A DNA stretch of 64,000 nucleotides from Polyangia bacterium (GTDB lineage Bacteria; Myxococcota_A; Polyangia; Fen-1088). The DNA is taken from positions 1 to 64,000 of the forward strand of contig DATATI010000041.1 in the NCBI GenBank assembly GCA_036268875.1. The letters run 5' to 3'. The notes under the pieces are model-generated. The model was not told where the DNA came from, did not search any database, and saw nothing but the letters and a program-made list of their open reading frames with translations. Positions 1-8,475 of this stretch are shown here, piece by piece; position 1 is the first letter of the stretch, and the number at the start of each line of letters is the position of its first letter. Both the position numbers and the translations under genes were made by a program.

Positions 1-84
1 CGCCATCTTTCGGCCTGCCGCGAGGTATTCGCTCACTACCCGTTCGATCTGTTTGCCAAGGTCTTCGCTGCTCGTGATCGTCAT
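1..84 (-). CDS. Partial hypothetical protein (N-terminus only)
   Basis: An ATG on the minus strand at 84 opens 28 codons that run off the left edge without a stop; the peptide begins MTITSSEDLGKQIERVVSEY. It is predicted to be an amphipathic helix with alternating charged and hydrophobic residues. No family is recognised from so little sequence. It lies directly downstream of the decayed response-regulator remnant on the same strand, so it may belong to the same decayed unit or be an independent gene. The ATG is chosen because it is the first one after the stop codons of the remnant. Confidence 0.35.
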   Translation of the reverse strand, partial: MTITSSEDLGKQIERVVSEYLAAGRKMA

Positions 85-135
85 GCGATCCAATTCGCAT
101 AACCACCGGCGGCGCTCAACCACACCCCTGAACGG

Positions 136-423
136 TTACGAAAACGCGGTCAGCGCCGCCACCGGCACGCTGCCGCCGCGCGCCGCCGGCAGGGCGCGGA
201 TCTTGCGAATCAGCGCGTATCCGTTTTCGCCGGGCATTCAGATATCGGCGATCAGCACGTCGGGAATCTCCTACGGCGAAGACCGCCTCACCAAGGGCGA
301 CGCTCCCGGCCTCGCGCACGCGCGCATGACAGATTTCCAGCGTGGAGCGAGCATCTGTCGCGTATCGTCGTCGTCGTCGACCACCACCACCCGCAGCCCG
401 GCCAGCGATGGCGGCGCTTCCAT
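136..423 (-). pseudogene. Response-regulator receiver (REC) domain remnant
   Basis: Read across frames, the minus strand spells a receiver domain: 'LRVVVVDDDDDTRQML' (the acidic pocket), then 'TLEICHARVREAGSVAL', then 'IPDVLIADI' followed by 'MPGENGYALIRKIRALPAA' (phospho-acceptor Asp region) and 'VPVAALTAFS' (the conserved T/S strand). Continuity needs a frame change near 345-350 and another near 272. A TGA at 238-240 sits where a Gly is normal in the D-x-G-M-P motif, and a TAA at 136-138 cuts off the last strand and the Lys. Stops plus shifts mean this is true decay and not one sequencing slip. In intact proteins this kind of domain is commonly the C-terminal part of a hybrid kinase. The 424-629 stretch upstream holds nothing I recognise. 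Confidence 0.72.
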
Positions 424-629
424 GGTGGTTTTGTAACCTTCCGAAGGAGGGCGTCCTGACAGCGCGGCCAACTTGAGTTGTCGACGGAGAATGGCGGATC
501 TCCGTCAGCTGGGCTGGCGCCACTTGTGCGGCAGAAGGTCGTCGAGTGCGTATACGGAATGGGAGGCGGCCGAGGATATCTTGAGATATTGCCGACCAAT
601 CCGGCGCAGACGCCACCGCCGCTGGATGA

Positions 630-1133
630 ATCGCGCTGGGAGATGTTGTACATGAAATCGCCTCGGGGGATGCCGTCGTGAAGAACCTGTATGGCGTCGG
701 CTACGGGACGCGCATCGAACTGGGGCGGATCTTTCACATCGGCGCGGGCGGCCACTGGGGCCGGGGCCTGGGCCTGGCTTATGCGGGGCTGCCGTCGGAC
801 GCGGTCTACGACGCCAGTGACAGCCTTCGCTTTACCAACGGCTATTTCGTCATGGGGCAGGTGGTGCTGGGACCGTTCGATCTGAACGGTGGCTACGGCC
901 GCACCAATGTCACGATGACCACGACCGACCTGACTTCCGACTCCAACAATGCCTCCGGCGATCCGACGTACAGCTGGATCAAGAGCCAGACCGGAATCTC
1001 GGGCGCGATCGTTTTTCACGCCCGAGATTGGCTGCACTTTGACTTCGACGTCTTTCACGCCGATTCCCAGTGGGACCTGGGCGAGCGGCAGCAGATCAAC
1101 TTCTACAACGCCGGAACGACCATCACCTGGTAA
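630..1133 (+). pseudogene. Outer-membrane beta-barrel protein, C-terminal remnant
   Basis: The frame is open from 630 (after a TGA at 627-629) to 1133; the first usable start is a GTG at 678. The product alternates hydrophobic and polar residues, is rich in Gly, Tyr and aromatic residues ('VGYGTRIELG', 'FDLNGGYGRTNVTMTT', 'WLHFDFDVFHADSQWDLG') and ends in 'NAGTTITW', with an aromatic last residue as in the beta-signal recognised by the Bam complex. That pattern fits the last strands of a porin-like barrel. There is no signal peptide and the length (about 150 residues) is short for a barrel with this spacing, so the gene appears to have lost its 5' part. Which porin family it came from cannot be told. 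Confidence 0.5.
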
Positions 1134-1148
1134 CGACGTCCGTCCCGG

Positions 1149-2258
1149 TCAGGGCCTTGCCGCGCACTTTGGTTTCTTGCCGGGCGCGTTCTTGTACGCT
1201 TCGTTGATGTCCACCCAATAGGGGTGCTGACAGATAAAGTCGGCGATGTCGTTGGCGCCGACAAAATAAATCGGCGTCTTCACCCAGGGCAACTTGGCGG
1301 CGCCATTGTTGATGGTGTCGTTGGCACCGATGTCCTGACAGCGAGCCAGGGCAATGGCTGCCTTGGCGCCGCTTTCGCCCATCTTGTCGGGCGCTGGCCA
1401 CACGCTGCCGAACATCCGACCTTCGATGATGGCCTGGATGGCCGCCAGCTCCATGTCCTGGCCGGTGACGGGAATCGATCCCGGCTTCAATCCGGCGCCC
1501 TTGATGGCTTGCATCACGCCCAACGATTCGCCGTCGTAAGAGACCAGGAACGCGTCGACCTTGTTGTTGGTCAACGTCAGGGCGTTTTCAGCGAAGGCCT
1601 GGGCCGGCTCCGTCTTCCACCCCTTCGCCAGCTGATCGAGGACGATCTTGATCTGGCCGGCCTTGACCAGCTTGTCGAGCACCGCGTGATAACCCTGTTG
1701 CATCTCGGTGGCGCCGGTCTGTCCCGGATCGCCGCCGATCAAGGCGTAGTTGCCCTTGGGCACCTTCTTGATCATCGCGTTGGCCGCCACCACGCCGCCC
1801 TCGCGGTTGTCGCGTCCGATGAAAGCGTCGTGCTTCGCGCCCAGGATGAGGTCGTTGTATGAAGCCAGCGGCACGCCCGCCGCGGCGGCTTTCTTGGCGA
1901 TCGCCGCCGCCACGTGAAAGTCGACGGGATTGATAACGATTACGTCCACCCCCTGGGTCAGGACGTTCTCTGCCTGCGAGACCTGGTTCAGGGCATCGTT
2001 CTCGGCCGATTGGGTGATCACCTTGTAGCCGGCGGCTTCGGCGGTCTTCACGAAGAACGGCATGTCGGCGTGCAAGTACCGATAGGCCGTCGACTGCTTC
2101 ATCAGAAATGCGATCTTCTTGGTCTTGCCGGGGACGCACGCCTTCTTGTCGGCGGCAAACACGGGACCGGCCGTGACGGCGATGCTGGCGACCACTGTGG
2201 CCAGACCAACCAAGGTCGTGGCCGTCCATCGTGACTTCGAGGGGAGATTTCGCGGCAT
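1149..2258 (-). CDS. Sugar ABC transporter periplasmic substrate-binding protein (ribose/xylose type)
   Basis: 369 residues. The start is the ATG at 2258, preceded at a good distance by AAAGGAA; a longer frame exists but has no such site. Residues 1-35 are a signal peptide ending 'AGPVFA'. The rest is a type 1 periplasmic binding protein of the Peripla_BP_4 family: 'KIAFLMKQSTAYRY' at the first strand, 'GVDVIVINPVDFHVAA', 'VPLASYNDLILG', 'FIGRDNREGGVVAANAMI', 'GNYALIGGDPGQTGA' and 'IPVTGQDMELAAIQAIIEG', the usual sugar-binding blocks of xylose- and ribose-binding proteins. Its normal partners, an ATPase and a permease, are not next to it: downstream is a decayed barrel on the other strand, upstream a phosphodiesterase. 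A LacI-type palindrome lies 66 bp ahead of the start. The substrate is unknown. Confidence 0.9.
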   Translation of the reverse strand: MPRNLPSKSRWTATTLVGLATVVASIAVTAGPVFAADKKACVPGKTKKIAFLMKQSTAYRYLHADMPFFVKTAEAAGYKVITQSAENDALNQVSQAENVLTQGVDVIVINPVDFHVAAAIAKKAAAAGVPLASYNDLILGAKHDAFIGRDNREGGVVAANAMIKKVPKGNYALIGGDPGQTGATEMQQGYHAVLDKLVKAGQIKIVLDQLAKGWKTEPAQAFAENALTLTNNKVDAFLVSYDGESLGVMQAIKGAGLKPGSIPVTGQDMELAAIQAIIEGRMFGSVWPAPDKMGESGAKAAIALARCQDIGANDTINNGAAKLPWVKTPIYFVGANDIADFICQHPYWVDINEAYKNAPGKKPKCAARP

Positions 2259-2323
2259 GGATCGTTCCTTTCGGGGAGGGCGCATCCGAAGCGCTCCGGA
2301 AAGCGATCCTTACACCGGGCAAG

Positions 2324-2339
2324 TTGTTACCGGTATCAA
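2324..2339. promoter_or_regulatory. Candidate LacI/GalR-family operator upstream of the sugar-binding protein
   Basis: The sequence TTGTTACCGGTATCAA is a 16-bp inverted repeat with seven of eight pairs complementary and a central CG, which is the shape of LacI/GalR-family operators (the E. coli GntR site, ATGTTA-N4-TAACAT, is close). It lies 66 bp upstream of the ATG at 2258, where it could block a promoter. No LacI-family regulator is encoded in this window, so the repressor would be elsewhere. The symmetry is visible; the family assignment is inferred. Confidence 0.5.
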
Positions 2340-2380
2340 AAGAATCGCGGGCGGCCTGCGCCAGCACGACCACCGTTCCG

Positions 2381-4420
2381 CTACGGCTTCTTGGCCGGCG
2401 CGCAGGGCAGGACGTTGGCCCAGTCACCCCAGCTGACATCGCCCGACGATTTCGTCGCCGCGTCCAGATAGCGAACGCCGCCAAAATCCTGGTAGTGCAG
2501 CCAGGTCTTGAAGCCTTCGTCGCTGGGCGGCGAGGCGGTGATCCCGCACTTGGTGGTGGCGTTGGCCGGCTTCTTCACCAGCGCCTCGGTCAGCACGCGC
2601 CCCACCAGCTTGCCATGGTTTTTCACCGACAACCCCAGCAGCTTTGCCAGCGTCACGGGGAGATCGGCGTTGCTGACCGGAGCGCGATCAATGAACGCGG
2701 TTTTGAAGTCGGGGCCGATGGCGGCCATGTTATTGAACGTGTCGCCGCGCCCGAAGCTGCCGTGCATGCCTTGTCCTTGCTGCAGGGTCGCGTCGGCGAT
2801 CTCAACGGCGGTGTTCACCGGATCGGCGTCGCTGGTGGCGAAGGTCTTGAACGCCACGACAATCGACGGCCTCGGGGTGTGCGCCGAACCGAGCAGCTTG
2901 ATCGCGCTCAGGGGCAGGGAGCCCGGCACTTTTCCCGCGGCGTCATTGACGAACAACCCGCCGACGTAGTCCTGGCGAATCAGGAACGCGGCCAGGTCCC
3001 GCACGGTGGCGGTGTCGTTCTGGGCCACGTACACCAGATCCGATCCGCCGTTGGCGGCGACGATGACCTTGGCGTCGCTGGGCGCTTTGATGGCGCCGGA
3101 GCCGCCGAGCAGGCCGTTACCCAGTTTCGGACGCACCACCTTGGTGGCGCTGGGGCGTTCCGCGGTCCAGTCGACGGGGGCGTAGACCTTCACGCCGGCC
3201 TCGCCGGCGATCTGCGTGTCGGGATCGAACAACGGCAGCTTCAAATGTACGGCCAGATCAATGGCCAGGAAACCCGGCGGCAGAAAGCCGGGCTTGACGT
3301 CGGGTTTTCCCTCGGCGTCCTTGTAGACGAACTTGGCGGCGCCGCAGGCGGTGGCGGTGCCGGCGGCATCGACGTCATGCCGGCTGATGGTTGAAAAGCC
3401 GTGGTCGGCGGTGATCACCACGTCGGTGTCGGCGGCCAGTTTGGGGGTGGCATCGAGGAAATCGAGGATCTGTTTTAGATTTCCGTCGACGTTCTTGACC
3501 GCCAGCTTGGTGGTGGGGCCGTTGATGCCGGGGACCACCGTCTGCAGGCTGTCGCCCTGGTTGTGCTGCGTGCCGTCCGGATCGCGGGACCAGAACACCA
3601 CCGCGAACGGCTTCCCGTCGCTGGCAAAACGGGGCAGGATCACCTTGGTCAACGCGTCGGCAAAGTATTGTTGCTGCGTGACGTTCGCCGCGGTGGTGCC
3701 GGCCACCGTGCTGTTGCCCGGGAACCCGTTGTCGCCGGGCGACTTCGCGGCGGCGCCGTTGCTGCGGTTCGGCGCCTTGGCGGCCAGGCCGGCCGCGGCC
3801 AGCGCCTGGGCGACGGCTGGCGACAGCGGCACGCCGGTGGGATCGCCGGTGCGATCATCAAGGACAATGGTGTGCGGGACCGGCACGGCGCCGTTCTTGG
3901 GATTTCCTTCCGTCACGTCTTGCAGCAGCGTCGGTCCCAGCTTTCCCACGGCGGCGGTGTTGAATCCCTTCGCCCGGGCCAAGGCCAGCAGCGAGTCTTC
4001 GCCGAGAAAATTCTCGCCCGGGAAATGCTCGTCGATGTCGCCCAGGATCTGATCGTCTTCAATGAACGGCGTCACAGTTCGCGGCGCCACTCCGGTGAAG
4101 CTGCCTTTATCGAAGACCGGAAAGCCGGTGGAGATCAGATTGCCGAACGCGCCGGTGTCGCCCAGCAGGTGCCCGGTGGCCAGCGCCGATCCGTTGGGCA
4201 TGGTGAACGTCGGGTACAAGGCGTGGCTGTTGGCGAAGAAGACGCCTTTTTCGCGCACGCGCATCAGCGTCGGGGCCAGGTCGGCGGTGATCGCGCCGGG
4301 GCGTAGGCCGTCGGCGACGAAGAGGATCACGTTGCGAGCCTGCAAGGGGGAAGACGGCAACGCCAGGCCAGCAAGAACCAGCGCGCCCGCGATTGTTTTG
4401 TAGCAGCAAGGGATAGACAT
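2381..4420 (-). CDS. Secreted alkaline-phosphatase-superfamily phosphodiesterase
   Basis: 679 residues. A signal peptide covers about residues 1-28 ('SSPLQA'). The alkaline phosphatase/nucleotide pyrophosphatase fold follows: 'NVILFVADGLRPGAI' with the first metal-binding Asp, 'PTFTMPNGSALATGHLLG' containing the usual Thr nucleophile region and the downstream Gly-rich turn, and 'DTDVVITADHGFSTISRHD' with the D-H metal pair. A further 'MHGSFGRGDTFNNMAAIGP' near residue 580 supplies the last His. The product should hydrolyse a phosphate mono- or diester outside the inner membrane; the substrate cannot be read. It is about 200 residues longer than minimal family members because of long insertions between the metal motifs. 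It is divergently transcribed from the glycosyltransferase, with 221 bp between them and no confident promoter. Confidence 0.85.
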   Translation of the reverse strand: MSIPCCYKTIAGALVLAGLALPSSPLQARNVILFVADGLRPGAITADLAPTLMRVREKGVFFANSHALYPTFTMPNGSALATGHLLGDTGAFGNLISTGFPVFDKGSFTGVAPRTVTPFIEDDQILGDIDEHFPGENFLGEDSLLALARAKGFNTAAVGKLGPTLLQDVTEGNPKNGAVPVPHTIVLDDRTGDPTGVPLSPAVAQALAAAGLAAKAPNRSNGAAAKSPGDNGFPGNSTVAGTTAANVTQQQYFADALTKVILPRFASDGKPFAVVFWSRDPDGTQHNQGDSLQTVVPGINGPTTKLAVKNVDGNLKQILDFLDATPKLAADTDVVITADHGFSTISRHDVDAAGTATACGAAKFVYKDAEGKPDVKPGFLPPGFLAIDLAVHLKLPLFDPDTQIAGEAGVKVYAPVDWTAERPSATKVVRPKLGNGLLGGSGAIKAPSDAKVIVAANGGSDLVYVAQNDTATVRDLAAFLIRQDYVGGLFVNDAAGKVPGSLPLSAIKLLGSAHTPRPSIVVAFKTFATSDADPVNTAVEIADATLQQGQGMHGSFGRGDTFNNMAAIGPDFKTAFIDRAPVSNADLPVTLAKLLGLSVKNHGKLVGRVLTEALVKKPANATTKCGITASPPSDEGFKTWLHYQDFGGVRYLDAATKSSGDVSWGDWANVLPCAPAKKP

Positions 4421-4641
4421 GGGCGGGACCGTACAACATCAAAGTCGCGTCCTCTGTCAGCCCTGCGGGTGTTGGGCGATTTGTTGCCGAGACGTTACCG
4501 ACGTGACACAGAGCCGGCGGGCGGAGTCTTCCGAAGCAGTATTCTGGTTCGGCAGCGAGGACGCGAAAGTGTTGGAAAAACACCACGGCGTTTTCACCGG
4601 CCTGCCACGGCGTTGTTTATCACGCGGTTTACGATCAACGC

Positions 4642-5880
4642 GTGCAAACAGAAAAACAGACAAATCATCCGGGTTGGTTGAAGAGAAACGGCGTCGCTCG
4701 TCAGCCGCTGTCGGTTGATGTGTCGTCATTCATCGCGGCCAATGTGGATGTCAGACCGCGCTTGCGGCGCTTGGCGTTGGTGACCGACGCCTGGAAGCCG
4801 CAGACCAACGGCGTGGTCAACACGCTGGTGCGGTTGGTGAAGTACCTGGAGGCGTCCGGCGTCACCGTCCTGGTGATCGCGCCCGATGGCCACCGCACGG
4901 TTCCGCTGCCGTCTTATCCCGAGATTCGGGTGGCCTGCGATCCCTGGAAGGCCATCGGCCGCATTCGGGCGTTTCAGCCCGACGCCATTCACGTCGCCAC
5001 CGAGGGGCCGCTGGGTTTCTGGGCGGTGGGTTGGCTGCGCCGCGAACGGATGCGTTTCACCACCAGTTTCCACACGCGTTACGCGGAGTACCTCAGCGCG
5101 CGTCTTCCGGTGCCGCTGGAATGGGGCTATCAACTGGTGCGCTGGTTCCACGAGCGCGCCGACCACACGCTGGTCAGCTCGCAGTCACTGCTGAACGAGC
5201 TGCAGGAGCGGCGGGTGGCACGGCAACTGGTGCACTGGCCGCGCGGCGTGGATGCCACGTTCTTTCATCCCGACCAGCGCCGCGACGACCTGTACGATCT
5301 GCCGCGGCCGATCTGGCTTTACGTCGGGCGGGTGGCGGTCGAAAAAAGCCTGGAGGATTTCCTGTCGCTGTCTTTGCCCGGGACCAAGGTGATGGTCGGC
5401 GACGGACCGTCGCGCGCCGATCTGCAGCGGCAATTTCCTGAAACGGTCTGGCGCGGCTATCAATTCGGAGACGATCTGGCGGCGCACTTTGCCAGCGCCG
5501 ACTGTTTTGTCTTTCCGTCCCGCACGGAAACCTTCGGCAACGTCATCCTGGAGGCGCTGGCGTCAGGACTGCCGGTGGCGTCGGTGCCGGCGCCGGGGCC
5601 GATCGATTTGATCCAGGAAGGCGTCAACGGTGCCATTGACGATCAGCTGCAGCAGGCCTGTGTCCGAGCCCTGCGTTGCTCGCGCGAAAAAGCCCGCGCC
5701 AGCGTGATCGGCCGGACGCTGCAAGCCGGGCACGAGCTGTTTCGCGCCCACCTGGTGCCGGTGCAGCCGGGATCAACCGGCGGGTTCGCCGCCGAGGACG
5801 GTATCTCCGACGAGCGTGCGCCGGAGCTCCTGGCTCCTCACACTCTCAACCCACCCGCAGCAGCGGCCCTCCCATTTTGA
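4642..5880 (+). CDS. Glycosyltransferase family 4 (alpha-mannosyltransferase-like)
   Basis: 412 residues as drawn from a GTG. The conserved domain begins only near residue 40 ('RRLALVTDAWKPQTNGVVNT'), so a later TTG at 4678 or GTG could be the true start. The N-terminal Rossmann half carries 'PQTNGVVNTLVRLVKYL' and 'HVATEGPLGFWAVGW', 'TSFHTRYAEY'; the C-terminal half carries 'WLYVGRVAVEKSLEDFL', 'VMVGDGPSRADL' and the donor-binding 'VFPSRTETFGNVILEALASG', with the E-x7-E pair of GT-B enzymes. This is the pattern of GDP-mannose-dependent enzymes that put mannose on diacylglycerol or phosphatidylinositol-type lipids (MgtA/PimB-like). It converges with the phosphatidylserine decarboxylase, overlapping its end by 35 bp. 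A lipid acceptor is therefore plausible but not shown. Confidence 0.85.
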   Translation: MQTEKQTNHPGWLKRNGVARQPLSVDVSSFIAANVDVRPRLRRLALVTDAWKPQTNGVVNTLVRLVKYLEASGVTVLVIAPDGHRTVPLPSYPEIRVACDPWKAIGRIRAFQPDAIHVATEGPLGFWAVGWLRRERMRFTTSFHTRYAEYLSARLPVPLEWGYQLVRWFHERADHTLVSSQSLLNELQERRVARQLVHWPRGVDATFFHPDQRRDDLYDLPRPIWLYVGRVAVEKSLEDFLSLSLPGTKVMVGDGPSRADLQRQFPETVWRGYQFGDDLAAHFASADCFVFPSRTETFGNVILEALASGLPVASVPAPGPIDLIQEGVNGAIDDQLQQACVRALRCSREKARASVIGRTLQAGHELFRAHLVPVQPGSTGGFAAEDGISDERAPELLAPHTLNPPAAAALPF

Positions 5881-6727
5881 TGGTCGAGCCGGTCACGACG
5901 CCCGGGGCCAGTGTCAGCGCCGCGGGCGCGAAGACGATGATCGTCGACCCCAGCTCGAACCAACCCATCTCCTGGCCTTTGCTGAACGACGAACGGCAGG
6001 GGAAGCGCGTCGGACCCTGATAACCGAGGTGCAGAAGGACGTCCAGGCAGTGCAGACGGATGCTGGCCACCAGGATCGAAGCCACCGCCACCAGCGTCAC
6101 CGGGTGGCCGCTGCCTTTCAACCGTGTTCGAATCACCGCCCGTTCGTTCTTGCAGAAAAGTTTCTCGACCCGTTTGAGGGCAATGGGGTTGGTGTTCCAG
6201 GTGTCGCCGGAGATGTACATGACGCCGTCGACGGTGAGATCGTGGGGGGCGTGGAACCGATGATACATGCTGGACGTCAGGCGCAACGTCACATAGCGCC
6301 CGTGGCGATAAAGGTCGACCAGGTCGGGATCCGGCAGCAAATCAGGCAGCGTATAAGGAAAGCCCTTGGCCTGGACCACTCGGGCGTCGTCGACCGTGCC
6401 GCAAGCGCCGACAATGGCGTCGCACGGGCTGACCGCGACCGACGGATCGGCGACCACCGGTCGAGCGCCGGGCTTCAACTCGCGCACGAAGCAATCGTGC
6501 AGGCTGCGAAATTCCGTCTTGGACGCCTCGTGCAGCGGCGGATCAGCGAACAGCCGCCACACCCCGATCGACAGATCGCGCACCAGCGGCTGTTCGATCT
6601 TGGCGAACCGGGCCATAAAACGCGTGGCCAGGTGGCGGGGAATGCGGTTGGTGAGCAAGAAATTCAAGTCTTCGTTGGCGGCGACCCCGGCCAAAGTGGA
6701 ACGAAGACTCTCGGCCTGTGGCAACAT
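5846..6727 (-). CDS. psd: Phosphatidylserine decarboxylase proenzyme
   Basis: 293 residues. The enzyme removes CO2 from phosphatidylserine to give phosphatidylethanolamine at the inner membrane, and makes its own pyruvoyl group by self-cleavage. The cleavage motif LGST is present at residues 259-262, so Ser261 would become the pyruvoyl of the small alpha chain of about 33 residues. The self-cleavage triad is complete: Asp103 in 'SPCDAIVG', His159 in 'YHRFHAPHD' and Ser261. Length and the short alpha chain match the bacterial PSD-B type. It is divergent from the aminotransferase gene with only 29 bp between start codons, and its tail overlaps the end of the glycosyltransferase gene by 35 bp on the other strand. 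A phosphatidylserine synthase is not in the window. Confidence 0.93.
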   Translation of the reverse strand: MLPQAESLRSTLAGVAANEDLNFLLTNRIPRHLATRFMARFAKIEQPLVRDLSIGVWRLFADPPLHEASKTEFRSLHDCFVRELKPGARPVVADPSVAVSPCDAIVGACGTVDDARVVQAKGFPYTLPDLLPDPDLVDLYRHGRYVTLRLTSSMYHRFHAPHDLTVDGVMYISGDTWNTNPIALKRVEKLFCKNERAVIRTRLKGSGHPVTLVAVASILVASIRLHCLDVLLHLGYQGPTRFPCRSSFSKGQEMGWFELGSTIIVFAPAALTLAPGVVTGSTIKMGGPLLRVG

Positions 6728-6756
6728 TTCGTTTATACCTTTCGCAGGGGAGTGTC

Positions 6757-8475
6757 ATGAACACAACGGTTGTGCTGTATGGAGCGGGAGCGGGCGCGGC
6801 GGCTATGTTGGCGCGGCGGTTGTTCGTTCGCTTGCAGCTGTCCAAGGCCAAGCATCCGTCGCTGCGCGGCCACTCGCGCATGGCCCGGATGGCGGCGCGG
6901 CTGGTGCGCTTTTACGACTACAGCGACCAGCAGTTTTTCCGCACCGACGGCGCTCCACCGGAGATCGCCGCGCGACGCCGGGATGGTTTCATGCGCCTCG
7001 GCGAGCTTTACCGCCAGCGTTTCGCTCAGTCGGTCCGCGCCACCGGCGAGGTGGAGGGCGATCTTTCCGACGTGGCCTTCACCGGCCAGTACCGGGTGCC
7101 GTTTCAATTTCGGCGCCTGGTGCGCAAGCATCTCAAGACCGGATCCTTCCTGCAGGCGTCGGCAGGCGTGACCGTCACCGATCTGGACGGCAATCAATTC
7201 TTCGATCTGACCGGCTCTTACGGCGTCAATGTCTTTGGCTATGACTTTTACAAGCAATGCATCGACAACGGCGCGGCGTTGGTGCGCGGGTTGGGTCCGG
7301 TGCTGGGCGCCTATCACCCGCTGGTGGCGGAGAACGCCAAGCGACTGAAAGAGATCTCCGGTCTGGACGAGGTGTCGTTTCACATGTCGGGCACCGAGGC
7401 GGTGATGCAGGCGGTGCGGCTGGCTCGCTATCACACCCGGCGCTCGCACCTGGTGCGTTTTTGCGGCTCCTACCACGGCTGGTGGGGCGACGTGCAGCCG
7501 GGCGTGGGCAACCCGCAGCCGGCGCACGAGACGTACACGCTCAAAGACATGGATGACGATGCTCTGCGCGTGTTGCGCAAACGCAAGGACATCGCCTGCG
7601 TGCTGGTGAATCCGCTGCAGGCCATGCACCCGAACGGCAACGCGCCCACCGATTCGACGTTGCTGGCCAGCGATCGAAGCGCCGGCTTCGACCGGGCCGC
7701 CTATACCGACTGGCTGAAGCGCCTGCGCGCGGTGTGCACCGAACGCAACATCGTCCTCATCTTCGACGAGGTGTTCGTGGGCTTTCGCCTGGCCGCCGGC
7801 GGGGCGCAGGAGTACTTCGGCGTGCGCGCCGACCTGGTCACCTACGGCAAGACGCTGGCGGGCGGCTTGCCCATCGGCGTGGTGTGCGGGCGGCGCGATT
7901 TGATGAAGCGCTTTGACGAAAAGCGCCCGGCGGACATCTGCTTTGCCCGCGGGACGTTCAACTCGCATCCCTACGTGATGGGCGCCATGCACGAATTTCT
8001 GCGCCGCTTGCAGACGCCGGAGATCGCGGCCACCTACCAGAATCTGGACCAGGTCTGGAATGCCCGCGCCCGCTCGCTCAATCAACGGCTGGCGGACCAG
8101 CAGCTCCCGGTTCGCGTCGAAAACCTGAGCACGATCTGGACCGTCCTTTATACCCGTCCATCGCGTTACAACTGGATGCTGCAATATTATCTGCGCGCCG
8201 AAGGGCTGGCCTTGAGCTGGGTGGGGACCGGGCGGTTGATCTTCAGCCTCAATTATTCGGACGCCGCGTTCAATCAAGTGGTCGAGCGCTTTGTGGCTGC
8301 TGCCCAGGCGATGGAGCGAGACGGGTTCTGGTACGCGGACCCGGCGCTGACCAACAAAGCGATCAAGCGCCGCGTGCTCCGAGAGATGCTGACGGCTAGG
8401 CGTGCTGCGCCTTCCCCGACTCCTCAATCAGCTCGCCCCGCAGAAGATGCAGCGGCGACCGGTAGTACAGCATGA
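6757..8475 (+). CDS. Class III PLP-dependent aminotransferase (glutamate-1-semialdehyde aminomutase-like)
   Basis: 572 residues from the ATG at 6757, preceded by AGGGGAG; an upstream start at 6718 has no such site. The core has 'GVTVTDLDGNQFFDLTGSY', 'GLDEVSFHMSGTEAVMQAVR', 'FCGSYHGWWGD' (PLP phosphate and ring contacts), 'IVLIFDEVFVGFRL' (D-E-V for the pyridine nitrogen) and 'TYGKTLAGGLPIG', where Lys365 forms the Schiff base. It is much longer than hemL: about 130 residues precede the core, beginning with a hydrophobic helix that could anchor it in the membrane, so it is not the haem enzyme. Its neighbours (psd, Mpo1-like protein, GT4) point to an amino-lipid or long-chain aldehyde substrate, which is inference. 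The last 80 bp overlap the convergent membrane-protein gene. Confidence 0.85.
   Translation: MNTTVVLYGAGAGAAAMLARRLFVRLQLSKAKHPSLRGHSRMARMAARLVRFYDYSDQQFFRTDGAPPEIAARRRDGFMRLGELYRQRFAQSVRATGEVEGDLSDVAFTGQYRVPFQFRRLVRKHLKTGSFLQASAGVTVTDLDGNQFFDLTGSYGVNVFGYDFYKQCIDNGAALVRGLGPVLGAYHPLVAENAKRLKEISGLDEVSFHMSGTEAVMQAVRLARYHTRRSHLVRFCGSYHGWWGDVQPGVGNPQPAHETYTLKDMDDDALRVLRKRKDIACVLVNPLQAMHPNGNAPTDSTLLASDRSAGFDRAAYTDWLKRLRAVCTERNIVLIFDEVFVGFRLAAGGAQEYFGVRADLVTYGKTLAGGLPIGVVCGRRDLMKRFDEKRPADICFARGTFNSHPYVMGAMHEFLRRLQTPEIAATYQNLDQVWNARARSLNQRLADQQLPVRVENLSTIWTVLYTRPSRYNWMLQYYLRAEGLALSWVGTGRLIFSLNYSDAAFNQVVERFVAAAQAMERDGFWYADPALTNKAIKRRVLREMLTARRAAPSPTPQSARPAEDAAATGSTA

Noticed and set aside
478-681. 67-codon frame ahead of the barrel remnant
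   Set aside because: No signal peptide or domain; it does not join the barrel frame and may be chance.
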